Positions 25,251 through 39,600 of a stretch of 64,000 nt of DNA are shown here, piece by piece (the stretch's first letter is position 1; every line of letters starts with the position of its first letter). This DNA is from Nymphaea colorata. Taxonomy: Eukaryota; Streptophyta; Magnoliopsida; Nymphaeales; Nymphaeaceae. The notes under the pieces are model-generated. The model saw only the letters and a program-made list of their open reading frames with translations, was not told the origin of the DNA and ran no database searches. The stretch is taken from positions 19,590,370-19,654,369 of the forward strand of contig NC_045140.1 in NCBI RefSeq assembly GCF_008831285.2, given 5' to 3'. A program made the translations under genes and the position numbers.

Positions 25251-25397
25251 TTAAGACTACTTGCAGCGTTCGTTGCCGTTTATGAAGTTATCTCGAGTTT
25301 TAGCTTTTTTTTGCCATTTGAATGACATAGCCCGTATGAGAAAACTCAGATTTGGGGTCCTTGATTATAATAATTGTGGTCTTATTAGACAAACAGG

Positions 25398-25429
<32 letters not shown>

Positions 25430-28140
25430 TCCTAGTATTTGACCAAAAAAAGGGGGGGAGAGAGAGAGAGGAGAATGACATTAGTACAAGTCCAGCAACT
25501 TGCTGAACCTGAAAAAGAGATTACATTTAAGACTCAACTCTTAATTTTTTGTAAGAAGTTGAAGATAATACTACCAACGAGAAATTAAGCAAACATTATA
25601 CAAAATAGATGATGTCATGCGCTGAACTAAGACAACCTCATTTTTATAAATAATATCATTCTTGGAGTTTTACATGACCCACCAAAACATAAACAACCAT
25701 ATTCTCCAAATGACACATCATTTCTTTTTGTTTCTCATTATAATTATTTCATTCGAAATCGTAGATATGTTTGTGACTTCATTGAGAGGCATAAACCAAG
25801 TAAGAGAGAGAGAAACCCCAAATACATGAGCCTTTACAAAACCACTGCTTGGAAAACGTACAAGCTAATTAAGTAAGGAAAATGGATGGAGTCGTCAATA
25901 TTTTGATTGGATTGTTAAACTTGGAGAAGTACTTGAAGTTGCCAATTTCGTGACTGATACCGAGTATGACGCCGTTTAAAGTTGAAAATGTCACTCTAAA
26001 CCCTTGATCAAACATTGATCGTTTGTCAAAAATTGATAACTTAGTCAAAATATGGGTTCCGCTTTGCCCACGTCACTGTTGCGGGTAGGTTCATGTGAGC
26101 CCCGACCTACTCTCACCCGGCAGTGGAGCTGGGGCCTTTTTTTTTTCTATTTTTCAAAGGCCCCTACTATATTTTTCAAAATTTTATAAGGCCTAAACTG
26201 GAATTTTTGAAAATCCTATAAAATCTCAACTAGGGACCATGGCCCCCCTTGGCTCCACTCTCGCCAGCAGACATAAGCATGATAAGCTCACCTTTTTGGA
26301 CGGCCAATGGCGAATGGAATGTGTGTATGTGTGCGTATGTATATGTCGTTGCCGGCACCTAGACATATAGGTAAGACGTGTCAATCAAAGAGGGTGAACG
26401 CCATGTGCATGGTGACGGCCGGTTGGAGATGCAGTGGGGGCCACCCATGCGCCGAACATCGAACCGGCCAGCAAGAGGGAGGAACTGGTCTCAGGCCCAC
26501 GTCCTCACTGGCCAATGAACCTGATGTCCAATTCATAGCCACCCACATGCTCACCCTGGTTCAAGCTACACAGAAACCAGATCAGAGTATAACCTATTCA
26601 TTTTATTAAATGAAACTGGATCTATATGAGACTAGTGAGATCTAGTGGACCTGAGCCAATTAGTTAGCTCGCCTAGAGTTGCCACAATTTGTATATTAGC
26701 TCGATAGGGCGGCTCATACTCACCTTGACGATAAGCACCAAGCTAGGCTCGATTGGATAAAGCAGTGACCTTTTCTAACTGGGTCGAAGTGAAACAAATA
26801 CTAAATTAGTCATTTTCTTCGGAATCACTGCGAAGTACACTGCCGTTTACATTTTTTTTAATGGTAAAATAGTGGCTCATCTATCAATATGCGATTTTAG
26901 TTTCGCTTTTCTTGCACAATAATTTTTTTTCTTCGCTTTTTTCCCCCCCAAGATGAAACAAGAAGAAAAGAACACTAGAATTCACATAAATTAGATGCTA
27001 GATAAAATAATTTTACACATAAATATGCTTTAATTATTTCCAATATCTTTTCCAATCCAATGTGAGAGTTGCTCCAAATCCATACATTTTTATTTTTACC
27101 CGCCGTGAGTTTGAGATTGTCGCTAAAAGGGTCCATCTTGGTTTGGTGGTAGCGCCCAATGGATTCCAGTATGTTCTTCCATCCCTTTCGCTCTCACTTT
27201 ATTAAAAGCAAGCACTTGGTCTCCAATTAACGATTAATAATTGACAACGGTTATTCCCTATTTCACTGTCACATATAAGACATGTAAAATTACAAAAATG
27301 CCCTTGCACTTAAGTTGAACATAACGTTCAATTTTTCTTGATTGTTTCGACGAAGTGTTCGATAAATTGAAACAGCAACAATCATGCCTTTAACTATAGT
27401 TATTTAAACGTTAAATTGAACAAAATGACAAATATACCCTTCTTGAACACTAAACGAAATTGGTTCACAAACACTCTCTACAATGTTTCCTACTTGTTTC
27501 AAGCTTCCGAAAACAAAAGTATATCGACATAGTTATTTAACAACATCGATACTTTCCTATAATAAAATCAGTTTATTGAGATTTTTTTTTTGACCAAAGC
27601 TTTCAAATGTGAAATTTCGAACCTTCGAACATTTTTCTTGTAAAGCACCTAAAACTTGAGTGGCTTCCTATAAATTCATCACAAATATAAAAAGCCGTTT
27701 CAATGATTACCTTTTTGACTTTAGTGGGAAAGGTGAAACGCTACCACATTCACACATGCATCTCATTTCATTAATATTAAAATATTAACAAAAAAAAAAG
27801 GCGAAATATTTGCCCCAAAGAAAAATGCAGGGCGTCGTACTAACGGATTCTTAACCCGTTTGCTTTGTTATCCAAAAGTCGCAAAGGAGGGTCCGAACTT
27901 TACAGGGGTAGGTGCGACAGGAGTTTGTCGTAAAAAATTATCCCGAGGAAAGCCGTCGAAGGAGAGGAAAAGGAAGAAAGGTGAGGGCATAAAGGGATAT
28001 TGATGGTTTGAGAGCCCATCCTTGTAAATAATAAGAAATCGAAGGGCATTTTTCGGAGATCCGAGAAAACAATGATTCACCAAACCGAAATGCATTTCTG
28101 CTTGGGATCCGAAGGTATAGATTGGCGAAAGTGACCCTGA
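25251..28140. other. Intergenic spacer
   Basis: No gene is seen. There is a TA tract at 25397-25424 and GA runs at about 25459-25475. The open frames at 25261-25506 and 26307-26609 have low-complexity or repeat content and no motifs. The end of this stretch should hold the promoter of the SPARK gene. Confidence 0.5.
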
Positions 28141-28303
28141 GAGGGAGCTGAGAGAAACTGAGAGCGTGGAAGGACGGAGGAGAGAGGACCCGGCGCGAGC
28201 GAGGAAGACGAAGAGGAGGTTTGCACAGGAGGAGGAGAAAGGAGGAGAGGAAATGCGGAGGAGTTCGGACGCACACTCTCTCCAGAGAGCCTCTGGCTTC
28301 GAG
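28140..28303 (+). other. Probable first exon (mainly 5' UTR) of the SPARK gene
   Basis: Purine-rich, GC-richer sequence begins near 28140 and ends at GAG before a GTTAGA donor at 28304. An ATG at 28253 opens a short frame (MRRSSDAHSLQRASGFE) in phase 0 at that donor. This does not fit the phase of the next likely coding exon (30912), so I treat the exon as untranslated or of unknown coding content. Its start is not defined by sequence. Confidence 0.4.
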
Positions 28304-30911
28304 GTTAGATTTTTCCGTCGTGTTTGTCTTCCGAGGAGATCTCTCTGGCAGCTGGTTACTGCCTGACTCCCCCTCCCCCTCTGTGCTTCTCTTCTCGGTG
28401 TGTGGAATGGCTTCGTGTCTCTGTTTTCGCTACAAATGTTGTGGAGATGCAGACACCTTGATTTCTTGGGCTTTCTTTTAGATAAAGCTTTTGCGGGGGT
28501 TCTTTTTGTTTGCCGGGGAAAGGATGGTGGTGGAAAAGATGGACTGGGGAGGAAGATGGGATGTGTTTTTGCTTCGGTTGGTAGTTCTTTCCTTTTTTAG
28601 GGTTTTTCTTTGGCCGTTTACGTTAGGTTGGTTCTTGGGGTAAAATGTAGGAGCTTATTCTATATGAGGTGGTGTGGTGGTTTTACTTTTATCGTTACTG
28701 ATACCGCTTTGACAATCTGCACCATATATTTTGGTGCGTTGTGTGCTTTGCGTTCGTTTTATTTATCTATCATTGTGTTGTTTGGAATTCTTATGATGCG
28801 AATGTTTCGCGGACGTTGTTTTTTTCTTTCTTGCTGTTGCCTATGATGGTCTTCGAAACTTGCTAATCTAATGTTCTTGGGTCTTCACTCGGCTTTAGAA
28901 GTAGGAAAACAGTTGGCACTTTCTGTTGTTTCCATAGTTGCCGTGAGTGCCACCTCACCATCGCCATTGTTACTTATTGACGGTTTTTTTCTACTTCCTG
29001 GGGATTAGTTAGGCCACTGCGAATGCTAAAGGTTAGTTCTGTTTCATTTTTGTGATAATAGCATCTGAAGCTTGTAAACAACTGCATCCTTAGTCGAGTA
29101 CTGGTAGGACTATTGCTTGATCTTCTGGGAAAGTGGAAAACAGTATTAATGCCTTAAAGGATTTCCAAACATTTCGTGGATTATATTGAACCTAGATGAA
29201 TCTAAAAGATGTCGTAGATGGGGGTTATTCTACGGAAACTTTTTATTTGAAGACTTCTTTTCTGAACGTTGTTAAGATTGCTCGTATTTAGAGGTGACGT
29301 GATGACCATTTCCTTATAAACCATGAATGGTTAAAATTTGAGCAATGGATGACATGCTCCTTCAACCCTTTTAACATAAAATTCTGTTGTTTTGCAATGA
29401 CCTTTTATTACCACAAAGTGCTTTGTATAAAACATGTGCCCGTGTTTCTCTGTTCATTAGATGTTTAAGAAGAACATGTCATGTGCTGTTGATTCCGAAC
29501 AATGTAGATTAGGTTGTGGGACTATCACTAGCTACTAGCTAGCTTGCTTTTCAGTATTATGGTACGGTGCTTTGAGATTTGGACAGCAAAGAGATAAGAG
29601 CCTTACATGGATGTGGTGCCTTTTTTCTGGTCATAATCTTTTATAAAATGAGGAGGCAAGATATTTGGAAAGGAGTCCCGCTTGCCTATACACTTTTCTA
29701 GCGTATGCACGGATGTCCCACTTTAGCTGATTTTACTCGTGCTTATTTTTGAGGAAAACAGAAAGAGATTTCTTTTTCAACTTTACAATAGTCATCCAAT
29801 TTCCATACGTAAGAAGATCTGTGATTTCTTTGAAGCGTCTGTAAATAAATTTGTTCAGTATGGCTGGAATTGACAAAGTAAATAATCATGCATTTTTTTT
29901 GTCATGCTTGTAATCATACAGTGGATATTCTTTGAGCTGGTAATCCACGGAATCTGTAGTGCTTCTTGAAAAGGTGGCTGATGTCGATGCTTCAGAGGAT
30001 AAAGTTACATTATGGGGCGATGTGAGGCTGAAATTCAGCTAAAAGGTAATGCCTCTTTTTAATATTATTTTTCTGATTTTGTGTAGTTGGTTCTTAAATC
30101 ATACTGTCCTTAGTTATGATGCACACTGTGTTTGGATCTGTATAAAATCCTAGGATGTATAACTGCCATCTAGTAACCTGGGTTGCAATCAACGCTGAGT
30201 TTTTGTGAAAAAATATTCTATATCTGTAATCTGACATAAGCCCATCAAGTTATGATCTTGCACTTTCTGAATTTGAGCAATCATTAAATTTCCATGTGGA
30301 GGCAGGTATATGCTGCGTATCCTTGTGTATGACGGTTTGCACACAGGCACTAACGTGTAGACTCTATTACATTTTATGTTGCATGTGGCAAAACTGTAAG
30401 GTAGGTGTTGCATCATGTGTGCATGTGGACAATGTGAAACCAGAAAGAGTTTGTCTGAGTTGGTCTAGAATTAATATGTCATGCTTGTTGTAAAATGCAA
30501 TGATCTCTGACTATCGGCATTTTGGAAGTAAACCTAAGCACTGTAAAGATTGGTTAGTAGAATTAGGAAAGAATTTTGAACGGAATGGTTGTAGGACAAT
30601 CCTAGATTCAACAGCTGGAAATTACTTGTTATCACCTGATCAAAATATGCAAGGTAGAAAAAAATTTAAAGCATGGCATAGACATAGGCAAAGGCAAAAA
30701 ATCTTGATATGCTGGTTTTATTTATATATGTGCTTCTGATGCAGCCAGCAGGTTTATGTGCATATTGGTTTGATGGCACTTGATGTACCATTTAGGAACC
30801 GTGAAATCTTTGCACGCCTTTTAATCATTCTGCCATGTTTATTAATTTATAAGCAAGCTATGATATTTTCGAATTTGGTTGATAGCGGCTCTACATGATA
30901 TCCTTCTGCAG

Positions 30912-33900
30912 GTTCCTTCTGTAAATGGTTTTTATTTTCTGTATTTTGGGTATCTGGATGTTGGGATGGAAAGGCACTTCAGGTTCCTCATGTTCCTGCC
31001 TCACATGTTACTTATAACCTGGTGCCGTCAGTTCCATCTGTGTCTCCTTTTGGTCCAATTCAGATCTCACCAGCAGTGGTCCACCACAAACCTTCTACGT
31101 CAGAACCATTGGCACCAATGTATCCTTCCTTCCCAAGCACATACAATCCAGTACTAACAGGTTTCTCTTTTAACTTCACATTTTAGGAGTCTTCTGTTAA
31201 GCTGTTTATGATGGCTTCTAACTCTCTTCATTTGTTATTTGTGCAGGAAAGTGCCTCGTCAATTTCTCCGCCATTTCAAATATTTTGGATCGAACTGCTT
31301 CCGATTGTTCTGCACCTTTGGCAGCACTTGTGGGTAATGTTATTTGCTGCCCACAGGTTCGCAGTTTGCTGCATATTTTTCAGGGAAACTACAGCATAGG
31401 TACTAGCCTGTTGGTATTGGAAGATCCTGCAGCTAATGATTGCTTCTCAGACATTATAAGCATCCTGTCAGGCAGAGGGGCTAACAGTACAATTCCTGCA
31501 ATTTGCTCTGTCAAGCCATCTAATCTTACAGGTGGCTCCTGCCCTGTGAAGGATGTAGCCACCTTCGAGAAACTTGTAAATACAAGTAAATTACTAGATG
31601 CTTGCAGCACGGTTGACCCACTTAAGGAATGCTGCAGACCTGTTTGTCAGCCTGCTATCATTGATGCTGCAGTTCATCTCTCTTCAGGGGGTTCATCCTC
31701 GCTTGCAAGTGCCAATGTGCTTGGGGGGCTTTCGCAGATAGATATCTTGAATGATTGTAAAGGGGTGGTTTATGCATGGCTCTCAAGGAACCTCCTTGCT
31801 GATGCTGCCAACACTGCATTTAGGAATTTGTATGGATGTAAAGTTAACAAAGGTAGAGATGTCTTTTTTTGATATTTGCAGACCAACATTTGTTAGTCCA
31901 TTCAGTTTACTGGTTACTGCATTCTTTTTCCTGGTCTGATTATACTACTGCACCACTGTGCCATCCTTAGGAACTTAGAAGGATGTTTGAAATCAGTTGA
32001 TATTTTACACATCGCCACAGGAATGTTGATATGAAACTTGTGTTAGTTGACTCTCGTATTGCATCTTATTTTTCTGGGATACAATTGTTTGCAGTATGTC
32101 TATAGTCAAGTGAGGGCTAAAGCTAGTAAGCTATCATATTCAAGCCACCATTTATTGAGGTTGGAAACTTGTTCATGAACATGTTATGAACAGGCCTACT
32201 GCGTGCGCTGATCTTGAGTTGAAAATGATCTAAACATGAGCAGCTTTTCTGAATGATGTTTAGTTTTCAACTGCTCTTGTTGATGTCATAAATCTGTCAT
32301 GATATCAAATAAACAATGTGTAAAAAGATGAGACACACATCCTTATGTTGAATTTATATAGTTTGTCTAATATACAAAAATATATAAAAAGCATGTGCAG
32401 AAAAGCAAACTGTGTATAACTTATAAATGTTGTATGTTAGTGAGCCTATGTGATATGCAAACAAGTTGAGCTTGCTTCCCTAACCTGTTCGATGGTCATG
32501 AATGTGCATTTTTTTGTGACCCAAGGTAAGCAGAACATGGGCAGCTCTTTAGTTTCCCGCCTATCATTGCTCTTAGTGGGGTTTTCCTCGTTGTTGCCAA
32601 GAGAAAGGAAGGAGCATAGGAAATATTTCATGAAAAACGAAGGTTCTCATGAAAGTGTGGGTTTGAGTGAGAGCTGATGAAGGTTCTCATGAAGGTGTGT
32701 GCTTCTCAAGGGTACTAGAGAGCAAAAACAGCGGGAAATACCTTATAATATGTAAGTGCAAACTGTGATTTTTTACGTTTGTGGTATATGTGTCACTGTA
32801 TTTTATGTTTATCTATGTATATATGTATCAATTTGGAGGAAAATAATTTTCCTTGATGGAACATACGGCTGCATACCCTTGCAGCTAATTGTAAGATCAC
32901 ATGTCGAAATTTAGTACATGTTTGAGTTACATAAAAAACAATTCTTATGATTGATATGATTAAGTCATTAGACTTTAAATACAATTTAGAGCTTTAACAT
33001 TATCGCAAAACAAATTTAATCCAAGTAAATATTGGCTTCGTTGAGGCAGTAACTCGATGGACTTTTCATAATGATGCATTACTCTTACGTAGGTTGGCTG
33101 TGTCTGCGTTTCTTTTGACCCTGCATCACTTTAATCTAGACGACCATGTGTTACCTGATTGGATAACAACCAATTGGGTTACACACTGTTCCTGGTGGTG
33201 AGAACTGAGAACCAAGTGATCAGTCATTACTGTGAAGTTGTCAGTCTTTTTCCTGCCAATAATCTAAGTGACACTGTTTTACTTGACATGTATTTGGGGT
33301 ATGGTTTCTTATGTTTATTTAGTTGTCATAACTTTCACTGCTTTGATATGCCTATGGTTTATTGTTCTGTAGATGTGTTCTCTGGAGTTAATTTCTGTTT
33401 CTTGCTCTACTTTTCCCTGGTTACACCTCTCTTATATATTACTTATGCATTGGTTTTTTTTCATTTGTTTTCCTCTCGAATTTTCATTTGTCCTAATGTT
33501 ATGCAACATTCTGGATTACATTAGTTGATATACGAGATTGGATCAACGATTGAAGCTTTTGTCCCCTTATTGAAATATTATGAGAGCATTTTTATTCAGT
33601 TTTGTTTTCCAGTTGTTTCTGAGATGTATATTCTTTTTTGCAGTTTGTCCCTTAGAATTTAAAGAGCCTGCTTCAGTTGTCAAGGCGTGCAGTAACAGAG
33701 CTTCTCCAAATCCATCATGCTGTAGCTCCTTAAATACTTATGTTGCATCCTTACAGAAACAGATGCTGATCACCAACAGACAAGCCTTGAATTGTGCTAC
33801 ATATTTTGGGTCTCAGTTACAGAAAGCTGGGGTGATGACAAATGTTTATGAGCTATGTGACATTGACTTGAAAGATTTCAGTCTGCAAGGTACTTTAAGA

Positions 33901-36676
33901 GCCATTCTCTTTGTTGGTTCTGTTCAATTATACTGCAAGAATTTTGTGCCTTACTTGATTATCATGTTTTCGTGTGCGGGGAATGCCATAAACTGCAACT
34001 GGACAGCATTCGGACAGCAAGGTATGTTGTAAAATTTATTTTTTTATCTAATACATGCTTCTATATAATTTTTTATTTGTATCTTACTTTGTGTCTGCCC
34101 GGTGCATGGCTGTGGGAGCCTGCTAGTTAACAGATTAGATGGTTGGTAAGATATGTAGCTTTCTAAGAGTAAGTCTCATCTTTTAAAATTGCTTGCATGT
34201 AGGTTGCCTCCTTCGAAGTTTACCTACAGATGTTATATTTGACAACTCCTCTGGATTTAGCTTTATATGTGATTTGAATGACAATATTGCTGCACCGTGG
34301 CCTTCTTCTTCTTCACTTTCATCCTTAACTCTGTGTGCCCCTGGTAAGTATATTAAGCAAAGCCAGTATTTGTTCCTAACTCACATTTCTGCTGTTGAGG
34401 AGTAATGTGACTTTTAGTTCTTCATATAAATTACAACAGAAATGTCTCTGCCTGCGTTGCCCAGAACTGAGACATCTGGAAGTCTAGGTGAGTCATCCAT
34501 CGTTGATAATCTTATGCATGTGTTGCTGTAAATGATATTCATGTCTTAGAATTGACATCTGTTTCTTGTGTCTTCCTGTGTTGGACTATTATTATCATGC
34601 ACGAGACCATCCTTTCTGAGAGTTCTTTTGCTTTCTGTTTCTTTCTTGTGGAGTGTGTACTTAAGACCTGGTAGAGATTGTTATAAACATTTTTTTGCAC
34701 ACGTCTCACTATGGGTCAAGAATAAGATCTTGTCATCTTAAAGGGGTGCCTGGTCGAGACAGATGACAAGGTTGCATAACCAAGTTTGCTACAAAACCCT
34801 GGCTTTTTGTCGGTTTGGTTGACCAGAAACAGTAGGGATGACCAAAACCAGGTTTTCCCCACCTCCTTTGAGTTCTCCTCTCTCGGTTGGCTGAGCCATC
34901 ATCCTTGATGGTTGGAGGTGAAGACATGTCTGACCAGCCAGGTGCTAGCTGCAAATGTGGCAAGAACATTGTTACAAATACAATTCTTGGGTTTTTATTG
35001 GGAAGGTTTTTCTCAGGTATTAACTGGAAAGTTTGCTCTTCTGGGGAAAATTTGAAGAATTCAAAAATTAAATAAGATAAAAAGTAATAGAAAAATTATC
35101 AAAAGATTTGAGTTTTCTATTATTTTAATTTATAACTTTGAATAACATTCAAAATAGTTATTACAATGTTTTAAGAGCGATTTCTCAAATTTAAATGATA
35201 CTAAAAAAATATTTTTAAAGAAACACAAAAAGTCGATGATATTTTTATTTTGGTGATTTCTTTTTGGAAATATGATGAACTTTTTTCACGTTTCTTTCTT
35301 CTTTAACACAGTATTTTGAAAAAACAGCAATATTTGTGGCAATGCTGATGGCTTCCTCCTGTAAGAGTTTCTGCTACAGTAAACAGGCTGGGAGGTCATA
35401 TTTGCTTCAGTTACATGATTGAGATTGTAATTGAAGTTCAGAACAATGCGTTATGAACAAAAAAATGATAAATAAAATTGCTGTTTAAAAATTTAATTTT
35501 TTTCCTTTTTTTCCCATGTTTTTCATGTTTTTTTAATGCCATTTTTTTATTTTCTAATTTTTATTTGTTGAAAATCCACTTATTTTTGATGTTTGTGTTA
35601 TTAATTGCTCATTTATCTTATTTTTTCTTCATTTTTAGTTTTTTTTTAATTTTTAAAAAATTACCGTATTTATTTTTTAAGCTTGTTGTATTATATTTAA
35701 GAAAAACCTCACTGTTTAAAACCCGAAAATTTTTTGTGTGTGTATATTTATATATAGAAATATTAAATGGTGACATTGGCTATCCAGAACTACAAAGGTG
35801 ATGGACATTTTCGTCATTTATTAGTTCACAGATGTTTTTCTTTGTTTTTCTCTCAACCATCCAGCACAAAGGATTGAGGAGAGAGAGAGAGAGAGATTGG
35901 GGTGTGGGGGGAACTTGTTTGTGGTGGAAGAACCATGCATCATTTATGTCAAACACCTTAGGTTTTTAGGATATGTACTTGGTATTTCTGCTCTTCTTTA
36001 TGTCTTATTAATTTTAAATTTTTGACATCTCGTTTTTTAGAAGGTAGTGTTTCTTTTCTTGTAATTATCAGCAAAAAGTTGGTGCCTGGTGGTACGGCAG
36101 CTTCCATGTTGTTGGTGGATTTTATTTTTAGGAGTATAACCTCCTTATCAGTATTTGGATATCGAATTTTAATTTCCAATTTGGGGGCAGTTTTTCCTGG
36201 TGATGATCACTTGAAAAATTAATAACCACAGGCTCATAGAAATAAAAGTTTCTTATGATATGTTCTTTTTTTAAAAAATTATGAAGGTTGTTTTACTTGG
36301 ATATTTGAGGTACCTGTACAAATTTTGATGTTTTTGCGATAATTTTAAGAAGCTTCACTTTAAATAATTTTCATGTTCAATAAGCAGGGCCTAAATGGGC
36401 ATGCAAAATTGAAGGCACGGGCATGCGAACTCATGTTTTTCTTGCAATGGCTCTGCATTTTGTAGCTTGGTTCTTGATGAGAACCTTGTGATGTTTGTCT
36501 TGCATATTCTATTACCTTGGTTCTTGAAAACAATCTCGTGATGTTTGTCTTGCATATTCCATTTTTCCTGACTGACAAGTTCCAATCATATGGCAGGCTG
36601 GCATGATATTGGCGGTGGATATGCTCTACCAATTCTTTTACTGTTGGTTAGATTACTGATATGGGGGGTTTGCTGA
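30912..36676 (+). CDS. SPARK-domain GPI-anchored protein (At1g61900-like), start exon not found
   Basis: This is a secreted, cysteine-rich cell-surface protein. Identified coding segments are 30912-31160, 31247-31852, 33644-33889, 34203-34343, 34440-34487 and 36597-36676. Phases agree, giving 455 residues plus a stop. It begins with a hydrophobic stretch, WFLFSVFWVSGCW, like a signal peptide core. A Pro/Ser-rich linker (PSVPSVSPFGP) follows, then the SPARK region with paired cysteines (NVICCPQ, LKECCRPVC, NPSCCSS) and the conserved CDLNDNIAAPWPSS near the end. The tail YALPILLLLVRLLIW before the TGA at 36674 fits a GPI-attachment signal. The domain is shared with SPARK receptor kinases of the arbuscular symbiosis. 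The function of this soluble class is not established. The initiating ATG must lie in an upstream exon ending in phase 1, which I could not find. Confidence 0.88.
34488..36596 (+). other. Last SPARK intron (2.1 kb)
   Basis: A GTGAGT donor and a GGCAG acceptor bound this AT-rich intron. It has a GA tract (about 35879-35896) and a 50-bp tandem duplication (36466-36515 and 36516-36562) that ends about 30 bp before the acceptor. No gene is seen in it. The open frame at 35478-35801 is T-rich low complexity. Confidence 0.7.
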
Positions 36677-39600
36677 CAGGCCTGTCGTTTGATATATCGT
36701 GGTGGTGGTTGCTGAGCCCCGCACTTCTTTTCCTGTACCTCTCTCCAACACCACGGTTGTTTGTAAATTAAATACAAATGCATCAGCATCCATTTTGTTG
36801 TGTATAGCAGCTGATTTTTGGTTCTTGATAATTTTGTTTCATTGAGAAGAACTTCCGCCGTCCTTTATCGTTCATTTGCGTGATTTATTTGAGAGGCCAT
36901 TCTGCTACTTTTGCTTGGCCCTGTAGAATGACTAAGGGATGGAGCTTCCATGCAGCTGGTATTAGCTAGTTGCGTCGGTTGGCTCTATGCAGCTGGTATT
37001 AGCTAGTTGCCTCAGGTCACGCATTCATTATCAGCCCCAAAGATATGAGGTCTTTCTTTCCTGATGAACCCTGCACGAGTCACGATGATAAACCTTGTTT
37101 CTCTTTCTATGTTTGACGAGCTGTTATCATGCTTGGTATGTTCAACAGAGACAGCTCTGAATGAGCTTGGATACAATTGAATATCCAAGATATAATAAAG
37201 CTGCATTCACCTAGTCGATTCTGAATCCTCACGGTCACATGTCTTTCCGGCCAAGTTAAGAAATTTTTTTTGTACAAGTGCCTTATCATATTTTGCTGTA
37301 AAGCTTATAGTGGTTATGGCAGAAAGTTCTTGGTTATGGAGATGGGTATGGGACACCCGTTGATTTTGACAAATGTTGCTTGTAAGGAAGCTGCCTCTGA
37401 GCCTTTGCAATAATTCTCGTGTTTTTTTGTTCTATTATTGGCCTTTATTTGCGCTGGAGTTCCTACGCGTAGTTGTTTACGTTTGAGCATGTGAACTGAA
37501 ATTGTCTTGCTGAATTATGACCTTGATTAGTTGTGGCGCCGATTTGTCGAGATCTGGGGAATTAAAGTTTATTGTAGCAAGATGCCGAAACTTTTGGCAA
37601 ACAAGTAAGGTCGCCAGGTTTCTGGAATTTCCTTTTGACGGCCTATTGCCAATTATTTTTAAATTTGAGTGGGTATGAAAACGTTTGATTTTTTGAGTAT
37701 TTTTACGATACTTTCGCCGAAAGTTAATTGCCTTTTCGTAAATGTGTCTCAAAACGGCTTGGTGCTTCAGGAAAGTTGGCCTTTTTTGGTTTCTCTTTGC
37801 TTTATCCTCTTATTTTATTTCCAATTAATGGAATGAAATGCTTCGTGGGTCAGAAATTTTGTCAAAAGCAACCAACCGTATAGCATGATGATTCTTATGA
37901 ATCTCTTTCATTAATGCTGAGTCACGATCTTTTTCACGCATTCTTTTTTGTTGCATTCGGCTAAAAAATGTCTTTTACCTGAAGGCTATTTTGGCAGAAC
38001 TATTTAAAAGAAATTGGTTTTAAAAGTAGTATTATAATCACGGGGAATCTTTTTGCCATATAATGTTGTTAATATTTGTATACGTAAAAGGCACAAAACA
38101 TTTAGAGGATATGTTTGGAAATGTGCAAGGGAACTCGCTATTTGTACAAAATTATTCTTGTGTTATCATCAGGTTAAACCCGTGTGGAGCTAACATTTTT
38201 CTCTTGGGACTGAACGTGAGGAGGATCTGTCAGAGGGCTGCTATATTTTTGAAAAACTTTTACATGGGCCAAAATAAAATTTTTAAAATTACCCCCTTGT
38301 CTCCGTCACCGGGTTAAACTAACTATAAGATATAGGATTTGAAGGTCACCTTCATTCGCTTTCTCGATAACGTCTTGTTTGAGAAACCGAGTGCTACCAA
38401 CCTCAGGTTCAAGGGCTACATATTCGACAATTCAGATCCTCAAATTTATTGCGTGTATCTGTCACCTTCCTCCTTTTATTCCATGCGTGGTTTGCACAAT
38501 AAATTTCGTGAAACTCATTAGGCTTGAATTGAGAATTCTAAAGAGGAAAGCTTTCATATTTTCCCCGAAACTGGAAAAGAAACTGCGCCGACACATCATG
38601 TGTTCTTCCTCTCTCCTTTTACTCAATTCAGAAAGAGAGGGAGGAAGCAACATCTCTCTCTTTCTCTCTCTTATGGAGTATACGAAAGGAAAGAAGCTAA
38701 GTGTTCCCACCCTCTTGATCTGTATGAAGAGTGGGCTGGGTTGGGTTTCGGCCCATCATATCAAACTTAATCCTAATATTTTCCCACTTCTCTGCTCTAT
38801 ATTTACCATGGGATTAAGCTTCAACGTGGAACAACTCAGTCTTTTAAAAATAAATATAAGCAACCTTGGAACAACCAATGATATTCCTTTTCTACTCTTG
38901 CCTTTTAAATCAAGGTCAACTACTTGGACGAGTTCTTCCAAACAAATCATTCATGATTCTAGAGGACATTGGTAAGGACTCATATAAGGCACTCAAATAA
39001 GGAAATTGCATCCTTAGGGACTCCCACAACAAAGAAAATGTTGGATAATCTTCCAATTACTATTATAAAGTCACTATATGCATGTGATTTAAGTTTTTCT
39101 CATCTTTGCAATATTAAAATAATTCTATACTTCATATAAATAATCAAGAATCAATCTTAAGCGCTCAAAGATACCAACTTTCCTAAAATGTCAATCAGAG
39201 CCCTGAGTTCCTCTTTAATAAGTTCACATGGGTTAATGTTAGTCATGTTACCGCAATGAATATGATTGGAATATTTTACCCTTAAAATATCAAGACCATA
39301 TTGAAAACACATATAATGGGTATTCGACTCATTGTAATTCTTCATTGCTCGAGTTATATCCCATAACCCATTTTGCTATCGAACAACCTTCTCTACATCT
39401 TATGCATCTTGGTAAATCTCCGCTTCTGAACCTAATGACGAGATACGGAGTTCGTATAGTCGCCTATCTCCAATTCTGACATAGTAGATTGCAATAGTAA
39501 TGCCATCCCCTTGATCACGAGAAATATGCAGAATGAATAAGATTTTGAATGGTTTGTTTCTATACAAAGTCGCGACACAATTTTCTAGGTGTCAAATTAA

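Noticed and set aside
35478..35801. 107-codon Phe-rich frame
   Set aside because: It is a translation of T-rich intron sequence in the SPARK gene.
38379..38975. 198-codon plus-strand frame
   Set aside because: No recognisable motif, low-complexity stretches, and no splice or start context. Judged chance.
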